Assembly: GCA_008360955.1 (NCBI GenBank)
Contig: LUCM01007884.1
Location: 34,658 to 98,657 of the forward strand
DNA length: 64,000 nt
From: Fasciolopsis buskii
Taxonomy: Eukaryota; Platyhelminthes; Trematoda; Plagiorchiida; Fasciolidae
Reading direction: 5' to 3'
How positions within the stretch are numbered: the stretch's first letter is position 1; each line of letters begins with the position of its first letter. The notes beneath the pieces were generated by a model. That model was not told where the DNA came from, did no database searches, and saw only the letters and a list, made by a program, of their open reading frames with translations. Positions 40,701 to 52,810 of the stretch are shown here, one piece after another. A program made the translations under genes and the position numbers.

Positions 40701-43700
40701 AATCAAAATTTAGTTAGGTAAATAAGCCTGGTGAAATTTTGGTGATCGTATAAATTCTTACTTTGCACGCCTGTAATGCAGCAGACTGGATCTACTGACG
40801 AAAAGCTGTACAGTTCCGAGGTATTGCAACTTCGTACCTGCGGACATTGGATTAGGTGATATTTTGATGCACACTGCTTTGCCAAGGTCGACCCGATTGA
40901 TTGGTGGTGTAACATGCACCATATCTCGACCTGACTCTCGCTCGTTTTGTGTCTGACTTATCCTGCAGTGGGATACCGTCTTCTCAATAGAGGCAAAAAT
41001 AGGTAGATGAAGCAAATTCCTTTCCTGGTGAAAAGTATCACGCCTTTCACCTATCCTGCATCGATTGCTCGGACAGTCAGCAAACTGCATCAATACAGTA
41101 CAACGTACGGGCCCTAAACCTCAGAACAATCAAGGTTGTTTACACACGATCTGGCTCCTGTTGAATGGCTCAGTCCCCAAACAAACGGTGTGTCTAGGCG
41201 ATCAACATCGTGTAAAAACCAAAATGGACTCGATTTACAGAAGTGTCGGTTGTGTCTGTGTCTCGCACAATCGATTTTCGACTAACCGCGTGTGAATACG
41301 TGTCTGTCTGCAAAGCACAAAAAGATGGTGTATAATTTTTCTTCGGGCTAGTGTTGACCATGCGTTGGTATGCAGTTCTCTCGATTGTTTACTCCATGAT
41401 GAGTTCAGTAATACTTTGTTTCTATTGTCACCACTCACCTCGTATGTCGATAATGTGATCACTTAAAGGTCATCAAATTTTCTAGTCGAAGTATCGTTAA
41501 ATATAATCGCATAATAGTATTACTTGCAGCAAACTTACCACTGTTTTTGTGGAAATCCGAGAGATACATTCATCTTTTTTAAACCCTATCTCCCTCCGAC
41601 GCAGGTCAGAAAATATCGGTGCTGTATTGCAATATGGAAATCTGTGTTGTGGCTTTACTGGTCGATATATTACTATTGTACCAGATGGAATCCACGCAAA
41701 CGAATTCCAACGTCACCGGTGCAAAGTATTACGGTATGACTATCTTGAACTGGGATTCACACATTCTGTTTTCTGTTATCGCGACCAACAGTGACAGAAG
41801 TTATGATATTGTATAAACTTATGTAGAAACCAAAATGAGGAGGGTTGATCCGGCCGAATATCAGTCTTTGGCACACCACTTCCAGATTAGCAACTACAGA
41901 GACTGTTTGGACTGAGTTCACCATGACATTTGACTAGATAAGTATAAATGTCGGATAAAACCTACAAACGCAAGCTCAGTGCATTTTCAAATTTTGCTTA
42001 TCGAAGCCTCACTTGGTACCAATAATGAGATTTGTGGCTATGACAACGCTAAGGCACTATTCGAAACTGTCCTTTTAGTGGCTGAGCGTCACAACCATCA
42101 ATTTTTACAGAGCGTTTGTTCATACATGCCCATGTCAGCCATCAGCATCCCAGGGCATAGGAAAAATTCTGTGATGTGCCCATTTGAATGTAATTTTGAA
42201 AACCTCAATGAATTTTTGTCCGACATGCGCATGGCAACGATCTAAATGAATATCACGACATAAAAGTCAACCGGACCTGTAGGATTTAACGGATGTTGTT
42301 CACTTTATTGTGCTTGCCGAGCAAATTTTGTCTGCATGTGAATTACATTTATTTTATTTGACGAAGCTTCCTTCTTATTTAGTTTATAGACGGTTATCGG
42401 TAATATGATCCATAGTAAAGTTACTGTCTATTGACTGTGGATTCTGCAATCTACCGGCCTATTGGATTTCTGTGGCCATCATTTCTTTGATACTTCTTAT
42501 CCGTGCATTGCGTGCATGATTCATAGGATCCAATGGCGTACCTGTCAGAACTCACGTCGCATTTGCCATGGAACACGTTCAATACAAACAAAATATCAAA
42601 AAGGTTAATCGATTTCACAGAATACCCAGGGAGGAGTAAGATTTTGGCAAGTTTCAGCTATTTTGATACACACGTATGCTAAATTGTTTTGTGCTGTTAG
42701 TTATATTATGTTGATTATATACACCATGGGTTTCTTTACTTATGCCATTAGATCCGTTTTTTCTCTTTTTGCTCGCCTTCTAATTGTCTCCAAAAACTTG
42801 GTTTAAGATGTAATTGTGACACAGAAATCATACCAGTTGTGTGGAAACCGTCCGTCTCAAAATAATCCCATTAAAACACATCAATGTCTCACTAATCCTA
42901 GGTTTACGTTTAACACGATCTAATCCTTTCCGAGCACTATGCACCCTGCGACACGGGTCACTGATTTCATGATTTCTCTTTAGATAGCGACTGATCTGAC
43001 AACGTAGGTCAATAACAACTATAATAGTGACGTTTACCCTGAAAAACCTCTATTAGGGGGGGGGAGTTTACGAATAGCTGTACGGCGCGTGGTCAGGCAA
43101 TACAGACCATGTTTTAAAGTCGAACGCTTCAAGTTCGAGATCCAACATTACCAATCGTTTCCTTATTTTTTGGCTTCTGGTTCCTTTCCCTTCCGAAATA
43201 CGGTTGTTAAAGAGAAATGTTGTAAGACGAATTCTCTGAGAAAACTTCTTTAACCGATCTTGAATCCACTTCCCCGCTTGTTTTCATTACCAGACAAACC
43301 TTCCAGCGTAAGATTTCGTTTTGTTAGTGCCACTTAGTCAACTATCAAGTCGTGAATACTAAACTAATTTATTTGGATGGTCATCTGGACACATACTGAA
43401 TTGCTGTCTATGTTGACGAAGGATTCTCGCTCTATGTTTGCGATCCGTTTTACATCTTCGGAAAGTGAAACGCTGCTATACGACCGGATTCGCTCGAAGC
43501 CGAACCTTGTTCTCACAACAGGAACAATTAGGTGGGACAAATGGGTTTAATTGCTTGGTTAGTTGCATCTTACCAAGTGGTGGCATATCGGATGAAATGT
43601 TTTCGGGCATGCGCAATACTCGATTGGCACTCACGAATTTGAGGCATGTGTGGCACTGGTGAGGCAAGTAATGGTTGGATGATTGTTTTAGGCGGCCGGT

Positions 43701-45259
43701 TGACAACAAGAGAAAAAAGGTGCGAAAACTTTAAATACTTGACTGGATCGCATAGGTGGAGTTAGACTGCAGGGATCCTCTCAAGCAATATTTAGGAACA
43801 ATGAGTGATATGGACGAGCGCCGCAGTCACTGGCGTTCTTGGATTCGAAACCTTTCCTCTTATGCATAGTTCCTCAGCTTATTGCTTTGCAGGCGATCTT
43901 TCATTTTTCTTGGTTCATTTTCTTTCTTGAGTAGATGGTGCTGTGAGGCAGCAACCGAAACCAGATCACAGTATTCCAACGTTAGTAATTGTGAAAACTG
44001 AATTGAAGTGAGCTGTGCACATTATCTTTCAAATGAATGATGAACCAAGTGAGATTGGGTTGACTAGGTCGGTCGATCGTTCGAGGATGTTTTCGAGTGA
44101 ACTGTGCTTAACGTATCCCCCGAATCAGTTCGTTGTTTGACACTAACATTGACAACCCCAGTGAAATGATCTCCAGTTCAACTGCCGGTTGTACTTATGC
44201 AGCTTCGCGAGAAATTAGTAAAAGGTACAATGTGAATCAGACGTCCATTGGTACCCGATAAAACACTCAATGAAATCAGCGTATGAATTCTTTTGGCTAG
44301 CGCGCCCTACAAACGCGACGCATCTCAGGTAGAAACAACTCTTCTACCAAATCCTGGTTAGCGTGATCCCAAGATGACAGAACACATCCGCTATGCAGTA
44401 ATTCATTGTCGCGCCATCATCTCGGTTACCATTCAGAAAGCTGTTTTGAGTTTGCTAGAAATCAGTGCACGCAAATATTAGGTCCAATTTATTTTTATTA
44501 TACTATTCAAGATAATCAGCAGCCGAACCTAGCTGTACTAGTTAACACTAATTCTACCCTTAGTTTAACTTTTTGTGCGCTGACCCCGGAATGGTTCATT
44601 GTAATGCTAGTTTCAAACTCTGAAAATAAGTCAACTATGGCCAAGTACCGTTAATTGAACTGTACAGTATTCTTTCATTCAAAAGACTCTTAGTCTCATC
44701 GGGGGACCCAATTGGTCCCACTGTTTTTGAAATGCACGGCACTTTGTAGTCCAAAACAATAAATACACTAACGTTTGATTAAGCAACACTTGTCGCAATG
44801 TTGTCGGCCATCATCTTAAGCAAGAAAACAATGGGAATTGTGCTAGACTGTTTCACTTTCCACGGTACAGCAAAAATATGTTGTACATATCCGACATCCC
44901 TTTACACGTACACAGACCAGGACCTACAACGATAAACTTCTGTAGTATTGTTTGTTCAAACGAATTCCATGTCGAAATCAAACGGCTGATTCTGCTGTCA
45001 TTTCCACCATGATCTAAAATTAACGTCGATTAAATTATTCCACGCTTGTTGCATCTATTTGTTTGTTTCTTTCGAAGAACTTCATGGATAGCTCATGACA
45101 AATTCATTTTTCTATATCCATTCCGTATATCAGGAATGGCGTTTATGTGAAGATAAACTGGCACAGGAACTTGAAAGTTTGACGAGGATGATCCCCGTTC
45201 TCGGGGTTTCTTTTCGAAGTCACGGTATTACTTACTGGGAAGTGGTCAAACAAATACAA
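28712..45259 (+). CDS. Unidentified coiled-coil protein, partial gene model with long introns
   Basis: Five exons are supported: 28712-28993 (94 residues), 33246-33347 (34), 33821-33979 (53), 37654-37827 (58) and 45134-45259 (42). Each has an ag acceptor and a gt donor (gtgagt, gtgagt, gttagt, gtgctt, gtgagc). All are multiples of three in phase 0, so they join in any order-preserving combination without a stop. The 281 residues are rich in Glu, Lys, Leu, Gln and Asn with helical heptad character, for example DELELNIEYTEQFCNEIKK and VEESRKSVENHLQESRIEF. The first exon begins with ATG right after the splice site, so it may hold the start codon behind a spliced 5' UTR, or be internal. I do not recognise the family. 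More exons probably lie in the 7.3-kb last intron and beyond 45.3 kb. LINE fragments occupy the introns on both strands. No signal peptide or membrane segment is seen in these exons. Confidence 0.6.
29487..31526 (-). mobile_element. RTE-type non-LTR retrotransposon, antisense in an intron, internally deleted
   Basis: Read on the - strand, the order is as follows. The start of the APE-like endonuclease comes first (FKLTTFNVRSL near 31290, then AIDACCIQEIRIQGY near 31200). Next come AANSGVAGV near 31080 and NSRLCAVTLRG near 31000. NGNRLRIQ, a shifted TQIDHIAIS block and DSDHAL follow at 30730-30520. After about 0.5 kb without resemblance comes the reverse-transcriptase finger region at 29990-29730 (GSDGFFPVLFKDGG, then KKGLRSSCANHIAINLIPI). 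It jumps directly into the C-terminal block RRLGHVLRMP at 29640. The palm with its YADD-type active site is missing, so the copy cannot be active. Stops and frameshifts are frequent. The element lies in the first long intron of the coiled-coil gene. Confidence 0.8.
30180..30189. other. Assembly gap (10 N) flanked by a duplicated 53-base sequence
   Basis: Ten N separate two identical 53-base copies, 30127-30179 and 30190-30242, both running from tctcgttacgag to gatgggctggc. Only the right copy continues (tgcgtcaagg) and only the left has a unique left flank. This is the pattern left when two contigs that really overlap are joined by a fixed-size gap, so the true sequence probably has one copy and no gap. 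Confidence 0.85.
32099..32450 (+). mobile_element. RTE retrotransposon 3' end (C-terminus and 3' UTR)
   Basis: The + strand frame contains PLFSEARNDW, GHGGQPMAQQKGRN, then SETIGDMAQC at about 32270-32305. This matches the RTE C-terminal pattern GGQxxTWxxG...GPRDP...WLETLxDMAQN. The 3' UTR-like end near 32405-32450 (tggtgctgtcaggtagtaa, then gaaccacttt) resembles the ends at 38.2 and 43.95 kb. Only the last few hundred bases of the element are present, the usual result of 5'-truncated LINE insertion. Confidence 0.65.
34112..37653. other. Intron of the coiled-coil gene, nothing recognised
   Basis: Apart from a CA-rich microsatellite at 35.73 kb, no element or exon was recognised. Open frames on both strands overlap at 36208-36591 but show no family motif. 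Confidence 0.4.
35731..35761 (+). repeat. (CA)n-rich microsatellite
   Basis: An interrupted run of acacac/atgcac units of about 30 bases, in an intron of the coiled-coil gene. Confidence 0.7.
38055..38250 (+). mobile_element. RTE retrotransposon 3' end, short 5'-truncated copy
   Basis: WLETI, then with a one-base shift GDMTQCLSHWHSCVRDLSFS, is read at 38055-38130. This is the very C-terminus of the RTE protein (family: WLETLxDMAQNRSQWRSC). A 3' UTR block at 38190-38235 follows (gagatggggttgtaaggcag, then gaaaccacttt) and matches the ends of the 32.4 and 43.95 kb copies. No earlier part of the element is visible upstream. Confidence 0.65.
38251..43436. other. Intron of the coiled-coil gene, few recognisable features
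   Basis: No host exon could be placed with matching phase. At 41587-41740 three + strand frames are open behind an acceptor-like site (ccgacgcag), but none continues to a clear donor in phase 0. Another open frame at 41979-42245 (88 codons) has no family motif. A - strand frame at 40758-41093 is likewise unassigned. A run of nine G lies near 43057-43065. Confidence 0.35.
43437..43990 (+). mobile_element. RTE retrotransposon 3' part (thumb to 3' UTR)
   Basis: At 43560-43660 the frame reads SGGISDEMFSGMRNTRLALT then NLRHVWHW, the RTE block that precedes the LLYGCETW region. After a frameshifted stretch the C-terminus RDPLKQYLGTMSDMDERRSH, then WRSWIRNLSSYA and a TAG stop, is clear at 43770-43870. 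The 3' UTR with gatggtgctgtgaggcagca lies near 43935-43970. The copy is 5'-truncated and frameshifted and is in sense orientation within the last known intron of the coiled-coil gene. Confidence 0.75.
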
Positions 45260-48200
45260 GTGAGCGTTCTCAGTGGCCCGGAAAATTTACTAATTTATCT
45301 GAGGAATTTTTACCCGCATTATCTTTTGTTAGCCTTCCAACTGAAGTGGTAATCTCTTGGTCACCAGAAAGAATGATGTACGAAAAGCGTTTATTCGTAA
45401 ATTAACTGTGTTAAGAAAAGTCTGAGGAAGCTTTTACTCACTCACTTCCTGACAAAACTAATCCTTGACATCGTTTTTGTAGAACAATAAGTGCAACCCC
45501 AAGAAGTCACTGATCACTGATGCTAAACGCTCGTAATTCCTAACTGGGGTTCCGTTGATAGTTGCGATTGCCCTGGGGAAGAAGCGTAGGGCAAAGAACT
45601 AATGATATCACTGAAAGATTCTTTTGTTATTTTTTTCACCAACCTGAATGTGTTTAGGTGAAAGAGTCAACAAGGTTTAGTGAGACATTTTGAAGGTTAC
45701 TAAAGAGTAGTTTAGTATTGAAAGGTCTGGAGTAAACCAGAATTGATAGCGAGGTAGCAGTCAAGTGAAGCCAGTAGGAGAGGTTGATTTATAGAAGAAA
45801 CAATAAATCTGCTTTTTGCAAAACTGTGAGTCTACGAGTTGGAAAGGATGAGCTTCTTCAACATTATCTTAAGTAAGAGAGGGCGCTTAGTAAATCGGTG
45901 ATTATTTAGGCACTTTAATGCATTAAGCAAGAAAGTTTTCAGCAGAATTTGAGTCAATTGGGAACAGGGATTTCGGGAAAAATAATCTTAGTTGAGAGCA
46001 AATAGATTCAACTCTTGTGTTTTGAAAAAATGGAGGGCAAATTTGCACCTGTAACTGTTCAACTTGCAAAGTTTTTCGGAACAGAAAGTAAAATTGTGTT
46101 GACTGGAACTGGCACAAAGGAAAACCAGGTTTGTTTTCAGTCTAGTGACGTACGCGGAACTACCGGTCTACGGCGTACATATGGTTGATTAACTGCTTGT
46201 CGTTCGCACTGATGAGCAGAGAAAACCTAATTTCTTCAGGTATTATATACTGTACAAATCAACCGTCTCGCCATGGTCAAAAAGATTTGTACGCTGTTGT
46301 TCATTCCTGACAAACTAAAGAGTTAGGTAACTAGTGATGTTCGACTTGAAAGTTCTACTCATTACAATTTCCCATTGCTTCCGACCGTTTTTCTGGGTGT
46401 CGTTTATCCGGCGATGTCCTCACTGGGAAAATCGCAGTGTGAAAGAATATTTTTATTCCAGCTGCAAATTAGCTTGTCTCGTGCAATTTACTCAGCCTTA
46501 TGTCATGCTTTTGTGATTTCTTAAGTAGTATTTCCCATTTTCTCCGGAGTTAGCTACTATCTGAGGCCTTACGTTGTTAGCAAACACCGTGGAATTGGTG
46601 GTTCTTGAGAGGAATGAATATATTCCTATGGTATTGGAAGAAGCGGTGAGAATGCAATTCTGCCTGTACTTCTTTGGGGGTTAGGAATGTTTTGTTCCAC
46701 CTCCAGATAATTTTCCAGTGAAACTAGTGAAAACGTCGAAGTGATGCTGAGATATGAAGCCTAAGAGCACGAAATTGCTTCAAACGCTCCACGTGCGGCA
46801 GTGTCAACAGTGTATCTGGAACCAATAGTATGCATCATCCCTTGAGCGAGTCGTTCGTCTGATGGGAAAATTTGATTATTTTTTCCGGCCATCCAGAACC
46901 ACGGAGCATCTTGTTTTTAAAGTGCAAGCTGCCGAAAAGAGTTATGAAATTATGTAATATACAGCGATATCATTGTATTTACTTGCCCTATCCGTGGTTG
47001 GATTTGGTACTCTAAATGTGAATCTATCGTCCATTCTGTTTTAGCTAATTAAGTAACCAAGAGGAGCAAATACCTGTGATGACAAGACCCATCATAGTCG
47101 CAGGGGTGATATTTTATATCAAAGACGTGGGTATGTTTGGCACATCAAGAAGTTGAGTTATGTGGTATACTTTTCTTAGTTAGCTCTTTTTGTTTTTTTC
47201 TTTGTCTTCTACGTTATCTCCGGAAGACAAATAGTGTTGGCGTTTGTTTAGGAAGCTTTATTGGGATAAAATGTTAACTTGCGGTAGTCTATTCCACAAA
47301 AGAACTATGGTTAAAGTACCACCACTAATGTGAAGCATGTCATCGGGATACAGGAGTCATACGTTCCAGGCTAAGTTACATGAAGCTGATAGGGGGTTCA
47401 GTTTAGTTCGTTATGACTAGCCGGCTGGATGCGACCTCAGTCTTCGGTAGTGACTCATGATTAAGCGCCATCGAGCGAATGTTTTACCGAGATGTTTGGT
47501 ACGCACGATCTTAAGATGAGGCAAAATGTTCCGTTGTCACCACCGATCAGGACGACGACGGAAGAGTGGAGCCATCTGAAGAAGACATTATTGGATTTAC
47601 AGTTAATTTAGTCGAAAGTAATGAGAGAAAATTCGGGGATGTACCAATTTTTATCGTTTGATATTGTGGTATAAAACTGAAGATGCAACCAGTGATTCTA
47701 GTTGCAACGAGTTTAAAATTCATAGTAAAAGCAAACAGAAACCTGTTCAGAAATGTTTCCGGTGAAAAATGCACACCTCCAGAACGGAAGAGGAAATCGA
47801 AATAACTATACACATTTTCAAAATTGCTATATCCGTTTGAGTAACTTGCTCCGTTTGCCCCGTGGATCTTCTTATGTAGTCCTGGTTTTGATTTCGAATT
47901 AAATTCTTTGTCCAGAAACATCCGAAAGCTCATAGCGTCCGGTGAGCAATAACTTTTGGCTGAGTTATAATTCCAAACAAGGACCACTAGTTGGTTGTTT
48001 TGTTTTAGTCGAGAAAAGGGGCTTGGGAGAATCGCCAATACAATTTGAATCATGCCTATTCTTTACTTCATGCTTCTTTTAAGCCGCTGTAAGAAAGACA
48101 AGAGCAAAAACTGAAAGATGTCTAAGTCCCCACGTGAACGAACATATTCTGGGAAAATTATCGCTGAATGAATATTCATTATCATCTCCTGAACACCATA

Positions 48201-49680
48201 CATCCGGCAGTGGACCAACGAAGAATGATTTGGCATTTGTTCTGCTGCACTAACAGTTTATTCATCGATATCTGATATTAGCATTTTAGTCGTCTTTGAT
48301 GAAGCAAGGAAATCTTTATAACGGAAATATGGTATCTGTAATTTATGAGCTACAGTTCCTGAGTACAACAGAATCGCCTGAACATTGATGACTTTCATGT
48401 CTTTTAATCGTCCACACCACTGTTTTTTTCTGTACAATTCACGAGGAAGCTTTTGCAATAATCACAGGAGATAAACGTCCTATCAATTCACCGGGTTAAT
48501 ATGACCCTCCACAGATTTCCGCTTTTTGGTCCAGCTTTTTACGAGACGGCGAATACAAACTGATAAACTATGTGTAATCTAGGGGGAAGAATTGCATCGT
48601 ACCATAAGATAGACATTGAAAACTAATCTTCCAACATCATATGACCTATCCTATTCGTGATGAAAATGGTGATGAATTAGTTATCTATATTCAAAGAACC
48701 TTTCGTTAGGGGTTAAACTTCCTGTTATGTGCTGTAAGTCCCTCGACAGGACGTTTGAGCGACTCGTATCGACCAAATTGACGCAAATCAAAACAGATGC
48801 GGATCCAAACTAATACGGCAGCATTTGGAACAAATTGATTATGTACAACTATCAAACCTCAGCAGTGTTCCTTTCGGGCTCTGTTACTCCACTTTCTGAA
48901 AACAAACCACGTGAACGACAAAGAGCATCAGACAAAGTCAACCGACGGCAAACCCACGCTCGCGGCAAAGGCGAAAGTCCAGGTTGTCGACGCTACTGTC
49001 AGACCGATGCAATAAAACAAAAAAACGAGATTTGTCCCACAGAAGGCAGTTAGCAATGATTGGATGGTAAAAAAGGGGGTTGGTTCAAATTCTCCTTCGG
49101 AACTCTTTACATGTGCATTTCTCCTGAGTGTCTGACCCAGGGTATTTCTTCCGGCTAACGAAGATCTGAGCTGGATAACCGCAAATCATGGCAATAAGTT
49201 TAATGTGTTTGTGGTCTTCAACTCCAATCAGCTTCACTCCATGTCTAAGAAGAGACTTAGTTTCAGTCAGCTGGAGGAAATCGCTGTTTTTGTCCGGTTC
49301 GCTAGTTCCTGAATAAGCACCCACGAGGAACGGTGGTAACTTCATAAACTTTATCAACCTACCCAGGACGGCTATATTCCTGTGTTTAGTGATACAGATG
49401 AATACACTCCATCATTATGGAGTTGCATGGTCATTTTCTGTGCGACTGCCAATTTATGTTTTGTGCTAAACTTTACTGCATCAGTCCAACACCGAATATA
49501 AAAATAACCGCCGGGAGGCCTGCACTACATGCAGGAAAGCACTGATTGTGAGCAAAACGACCTGTGAAACCGACGTTTCGCCTATGCATAATCAACAGCT
49601 CTGCCTTGTACGCTAGAGGGAGAGCATCGGAACACAATTTAGCTGGTCTCCATCGTCAGCCTCTGTCATAGGTATTCCGT
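45260..49680. other. Downstream DNA with no confident gene
   Basis: Further exons of the coiled-coil gene may be here. One candidate starts after an acceptor-like site at 47559 and reads DDDGRVEPSEEDIIGF up to a gt at 47651, in phase 0. The same bases are covered by a - strand frame of 168 codons (47547-48053) that has no recognisable motif; neither is convincing. A frame at 46030-46129 (MEGKFAPVTVQLAKFF) ends at a possible donor. The block near 47280 resembles 5870. Confidence 0.3.
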
Positions 49681-49689
49681 GACCTGTTT

Positions 49690-50190
49690 AACTGATCTAC
49701 CTTCTGAGGCGGGGATTCGCGCGGAAATCTAAGTCTTAAGACCTCATGAAGCTCCGGGTTCCAGTGGCCCTTCCCCAGCTCTGTTTACAGACAGAAATGA
49801 ACTGGCCAGAAGGTCTTCTCTCACAGAAGCAAGCGACTGTTGTCCCCACCTTTGGGAATAACTTGTCCATTGAATGCACTACCTACAGGGACGCTAACCT
49901 AAACCTGATGGCATCAAAGGTTCTAGCCTCCGTCATTCTTTGTAGTGTGTACAACACACATTAGGAGCAAACGTGAGGAACAGGCTGGATTTCGCGCCGG
50001 CCTTGGGTGCGTCGATCATATTTTCACTCGCCAACTGGTTTTCCTTTCCAAGGGCGTTGCTTTCTTAGACATTTGCTCTGCTGTTGATTATGTTGATAGG
50101 TCTGCGCCGTGGTACCGTTTGTTGAAGAATGGTACGCTGAAAAGTGTGTCGATTCACAATGAGTTACATCGTTATTCTGCAGGTTGAGTT
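49690..50190 (+). mobile_element. RTE reverse-transcriptase fragment
   Basis: The + strand reads LPSEAGIRAEI near 49690-49730. The finger region GSSGPSPALFTD, with a frame change into MNWPEGLLSQ, lies near 49755-49825. YRDANLNLMASKVLASVIL is at 49885-49940, EEQAGFRAGLGCVDHIFTRQ at 49970-50040 and FLDICSAVDYVDRS (palm motif A, family FLDxKxAFDSVDR) at 50065-50110. Motifs B and C are not found after that. The fragment is short, frameshifted and inactive. Confidence 0.75.
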
Positions 50191-51087
50191 ACGGCTTGTA
50201 ATCAACTTCCGCCGCTCATCGTGGTCTCCATTGCAGTGTGACAAGCCTGCCTTACATCCCTGTTTCCTTCCAACTTTGTCATGGGACATTGCTGAAGTCA
50301 GATGGGAACATGGGTGAACAAGTGCGCCCTCCTATGATGGGCGTAAGCAGTTGTCCTCTGAATGAGGTAATTGCTTTACACTGACTTTGGTGACGGCTCA
50401 GCGCAGCTCATGCCTACCCATCGTTAACCTTTACGTGCCCATTTTCCCCGTGTTGGCAAACCTGGAGTAAGTAGTCAGGTTACGACTTGGCATAGAGACA
50501 AAAAGATGCGTCGGTTTGGTATTGGTTGGTACTTCTGGTTCCCCTGGTTTGGGCCCGGCGGATGAGGAGTGGCCTCGGTTAGGCAAGCTGAGGTTGTGGG
50601 CCGCGCTCTGAGGTCTACGCGTCCTGGATCGTTGGATTTCTAACCCAAGGCCCTCTTGGGCAGCCGAGCGCCGGAATCACGTGACCTGATCGAAGCGCGG
50701 GGGCACAACTCACTGGTTGTACAGGTTCTCAGTTTTATCGTCATCCCGCGGAGATACACGGCCTGTGCGAGTACGTTATGGCCATTCTGCTCACCACAAG
50801 GGACATGGATCAGAATCGAAGTCAGTAGAGCAGATGCTATACAGCCTATGTGTAGAACTCCTGAACCCCCAAAATCAACATGAAATTAAAACGGAAACAA
50901 TCACAATATGTGTGCAGTCAAAACAAACAAAAACGCGTTTTTGGTTTTTGCTACTTCTCTTCTTACCCTTTTATTTAAGTGCTGCTGGGTGGTCAGGATG
51001 CGCATTTTTAACCCCGTTTGACAACAAGTCCTAGTTTGTATCCATTCGTCACAATAAACATTATAACTCGGTGTAACCTTTCTAACC

Positions 51088-51090
<3 letters not shown>
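50191..51090. other. Repeat-like stretch with no recognised gene
   Basis: The part at 50520-50850 is less AT-rich than its surroundings and looks like a dispersed repeat or a LINE 5' UTR, but it has no second copy in this window that I could see. No coding motif is found. Confidence 0.3.

Positions 51091-51091
<1 letters not shown>

Positions 51092-51121
<30 letters not shown>
51092..51121 (+). repeat. (TA)n microsatellite
   Basis: About 15 perfect AT units between tctaacctcc and tctacgcat. Confidence 0.95.
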
Positions 51122-51123
<2 letters not shown>

Positions 51124-52130
51124 TACGCATCTAAGTTCCATCCACCACGTGAAAACATGTGAGTGGTTACGTAGCTGTGTTAAAACGACTTGGTGGTCGC
51201 GCTAGTTGCGTTTGTTTCGTGCGCATGCCGTAAACTTACTTTCATCTCTTAGACCCACGTTGATGTTGCCATATACTGATGATAAACGGATTATTGTTAT
51301 GCCCCACAAAGTTATCACTGGTATAGTCAATTGGCAGTGGCACAACCTGTAGTTCAGTTTAGTGATCCTGTATACCTGGTGCATGTGTTACCTTCCATAA
51401 GTGCACCCAATAAGCGACTCGTGACAGTTGTCTATATTCGATCTGTGTTATCGCACTGCTGGAGGTACTACGCACCCCCCCCCCATGGCAAGTCAGATGA
51501 AGTGATTATATGGCCGGTTTTAGATAACAAAAGGCAAAATAAAAGTTAAAAATTAATCGAGTTGTTTTAGTGCTAGTCTACAGAGAACCGATCAAACAGC
51601 CATGTTACTCGATATGATCACAAGACAGTCAGTTGCCTGCATAGATTAGGAGAACGAGTGAAACTAACAGACAATCTAATGGTTTAGGCACCCTCATGTT
51701 CAACAAGGGCATCATGTGGTGATAATTATCTGGATAAATCGATGGGTTTTAAATGCGTTGCCCACACTTAAGTGCACCTTTGCGCACGGACTATCTAGAA
51801 CAAATATCGGGACAGTCGACTTCATAATTTTCGGCATCTGATCGTCTTTAGCAGTCTCCCTTGGTTGGTCCATTCACTCAGCTTTTAAATTTTGCTGATA
51901 GACATGACACGGCCTCCAGTTTTGGTCAGACTTCAGGGAATTAAGGGTCATCACAATAGTAAATTTTATATTAATTTGCCCTATTAGTATTTAAACCTAT
52001 CATCAGAGAGTTTTATCTTATCTGCATTGACTTTCTATATGTTTCCGTTTTTCATTTCCCGGATTATTCACTTGATCTTTTCACTCGGTTTTTATCATGT
52101 TTGTTTGATACAAGGCGGATCTAAACAGGC
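51122..52130. other. AT-rich DNA, nothing recognised
   Basis: No gene or element is seen between the two TA tracts. A homopolymer run of C occurs near 51474-51484. Confidence 0.4.
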
Positions 52131-52131
52131 G

Positions 52132-52172
52132 TAATATATATATATATATATATGCATATATATATATATACA
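52132..52172 (+). repeat. (TA)n microsatellite with one gc interruption
   Basis: Two TA runs are separated by tatgcata; together about 40 bases. Confidence 0.9.
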
Positions 52173-52810
52173 TATGTTCAGGCTTTTCCAATGTTTTAAA
52201 CTAAACAAGAGCACTATGTAGGTAATATAAAATGAAGAAATTACGCAAATTGCATCTCTTTTATGGACGAAATCAATGACATCCAGCGGTGAACGCAGAG
52301 CTGACCATATATCTTTGTCGACAAATTACAACAAAAGTTTGTTTTTTTTATCCTGAATCACATTATTAGCAATACTTTACACACCATAGACCAGATGGAA
52401 GTGGATAATGTTTGATCGCTCCAAGTGTCACCGGAAATGCAGTGTGGATTGCTCGCACAAGAAGGCAGGGCGCATGCCTATTAGCAGAAAATTCCGAGCG
52501 TCTTACTCTGGCGGCCCTTTAATTTTCTGGGCTGATATGTGCCATGTGGTAAATTGCCAGACACTTACGAAATGCACATTCTAAAAGAAAGTTCGTTGAA
52601 AAAGATAATCCGCTTTTTGTTCCCGTCCAAGTTGTTTACTGCTACACGAATAAATGAGAAAAGTCTCTTACATGGATTTAAAAATGAATGTATTAAGAAT
52701 AGCGGAAATTTTGCCTTTGTGATGACGAGAATATTTCTTTGATTATAGGAAAACAGACAATATAAAGAAACAATGGTGTCCAGTTTGTAAATATCAGGAC
52801 CAAAATTTGC

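Noticed and set aside
41549..41816. Three overlapping + strand open frames behind an acceptor-like site
   Set aside because: None shows a family motif or a phase-0 donor; the triple overlap is short enough to be chance.
43057..43150. tRNA-like B box (caagttcgagatcc) near a G run
   Set aside because: No matching A box or cloverleaf could be built around it.
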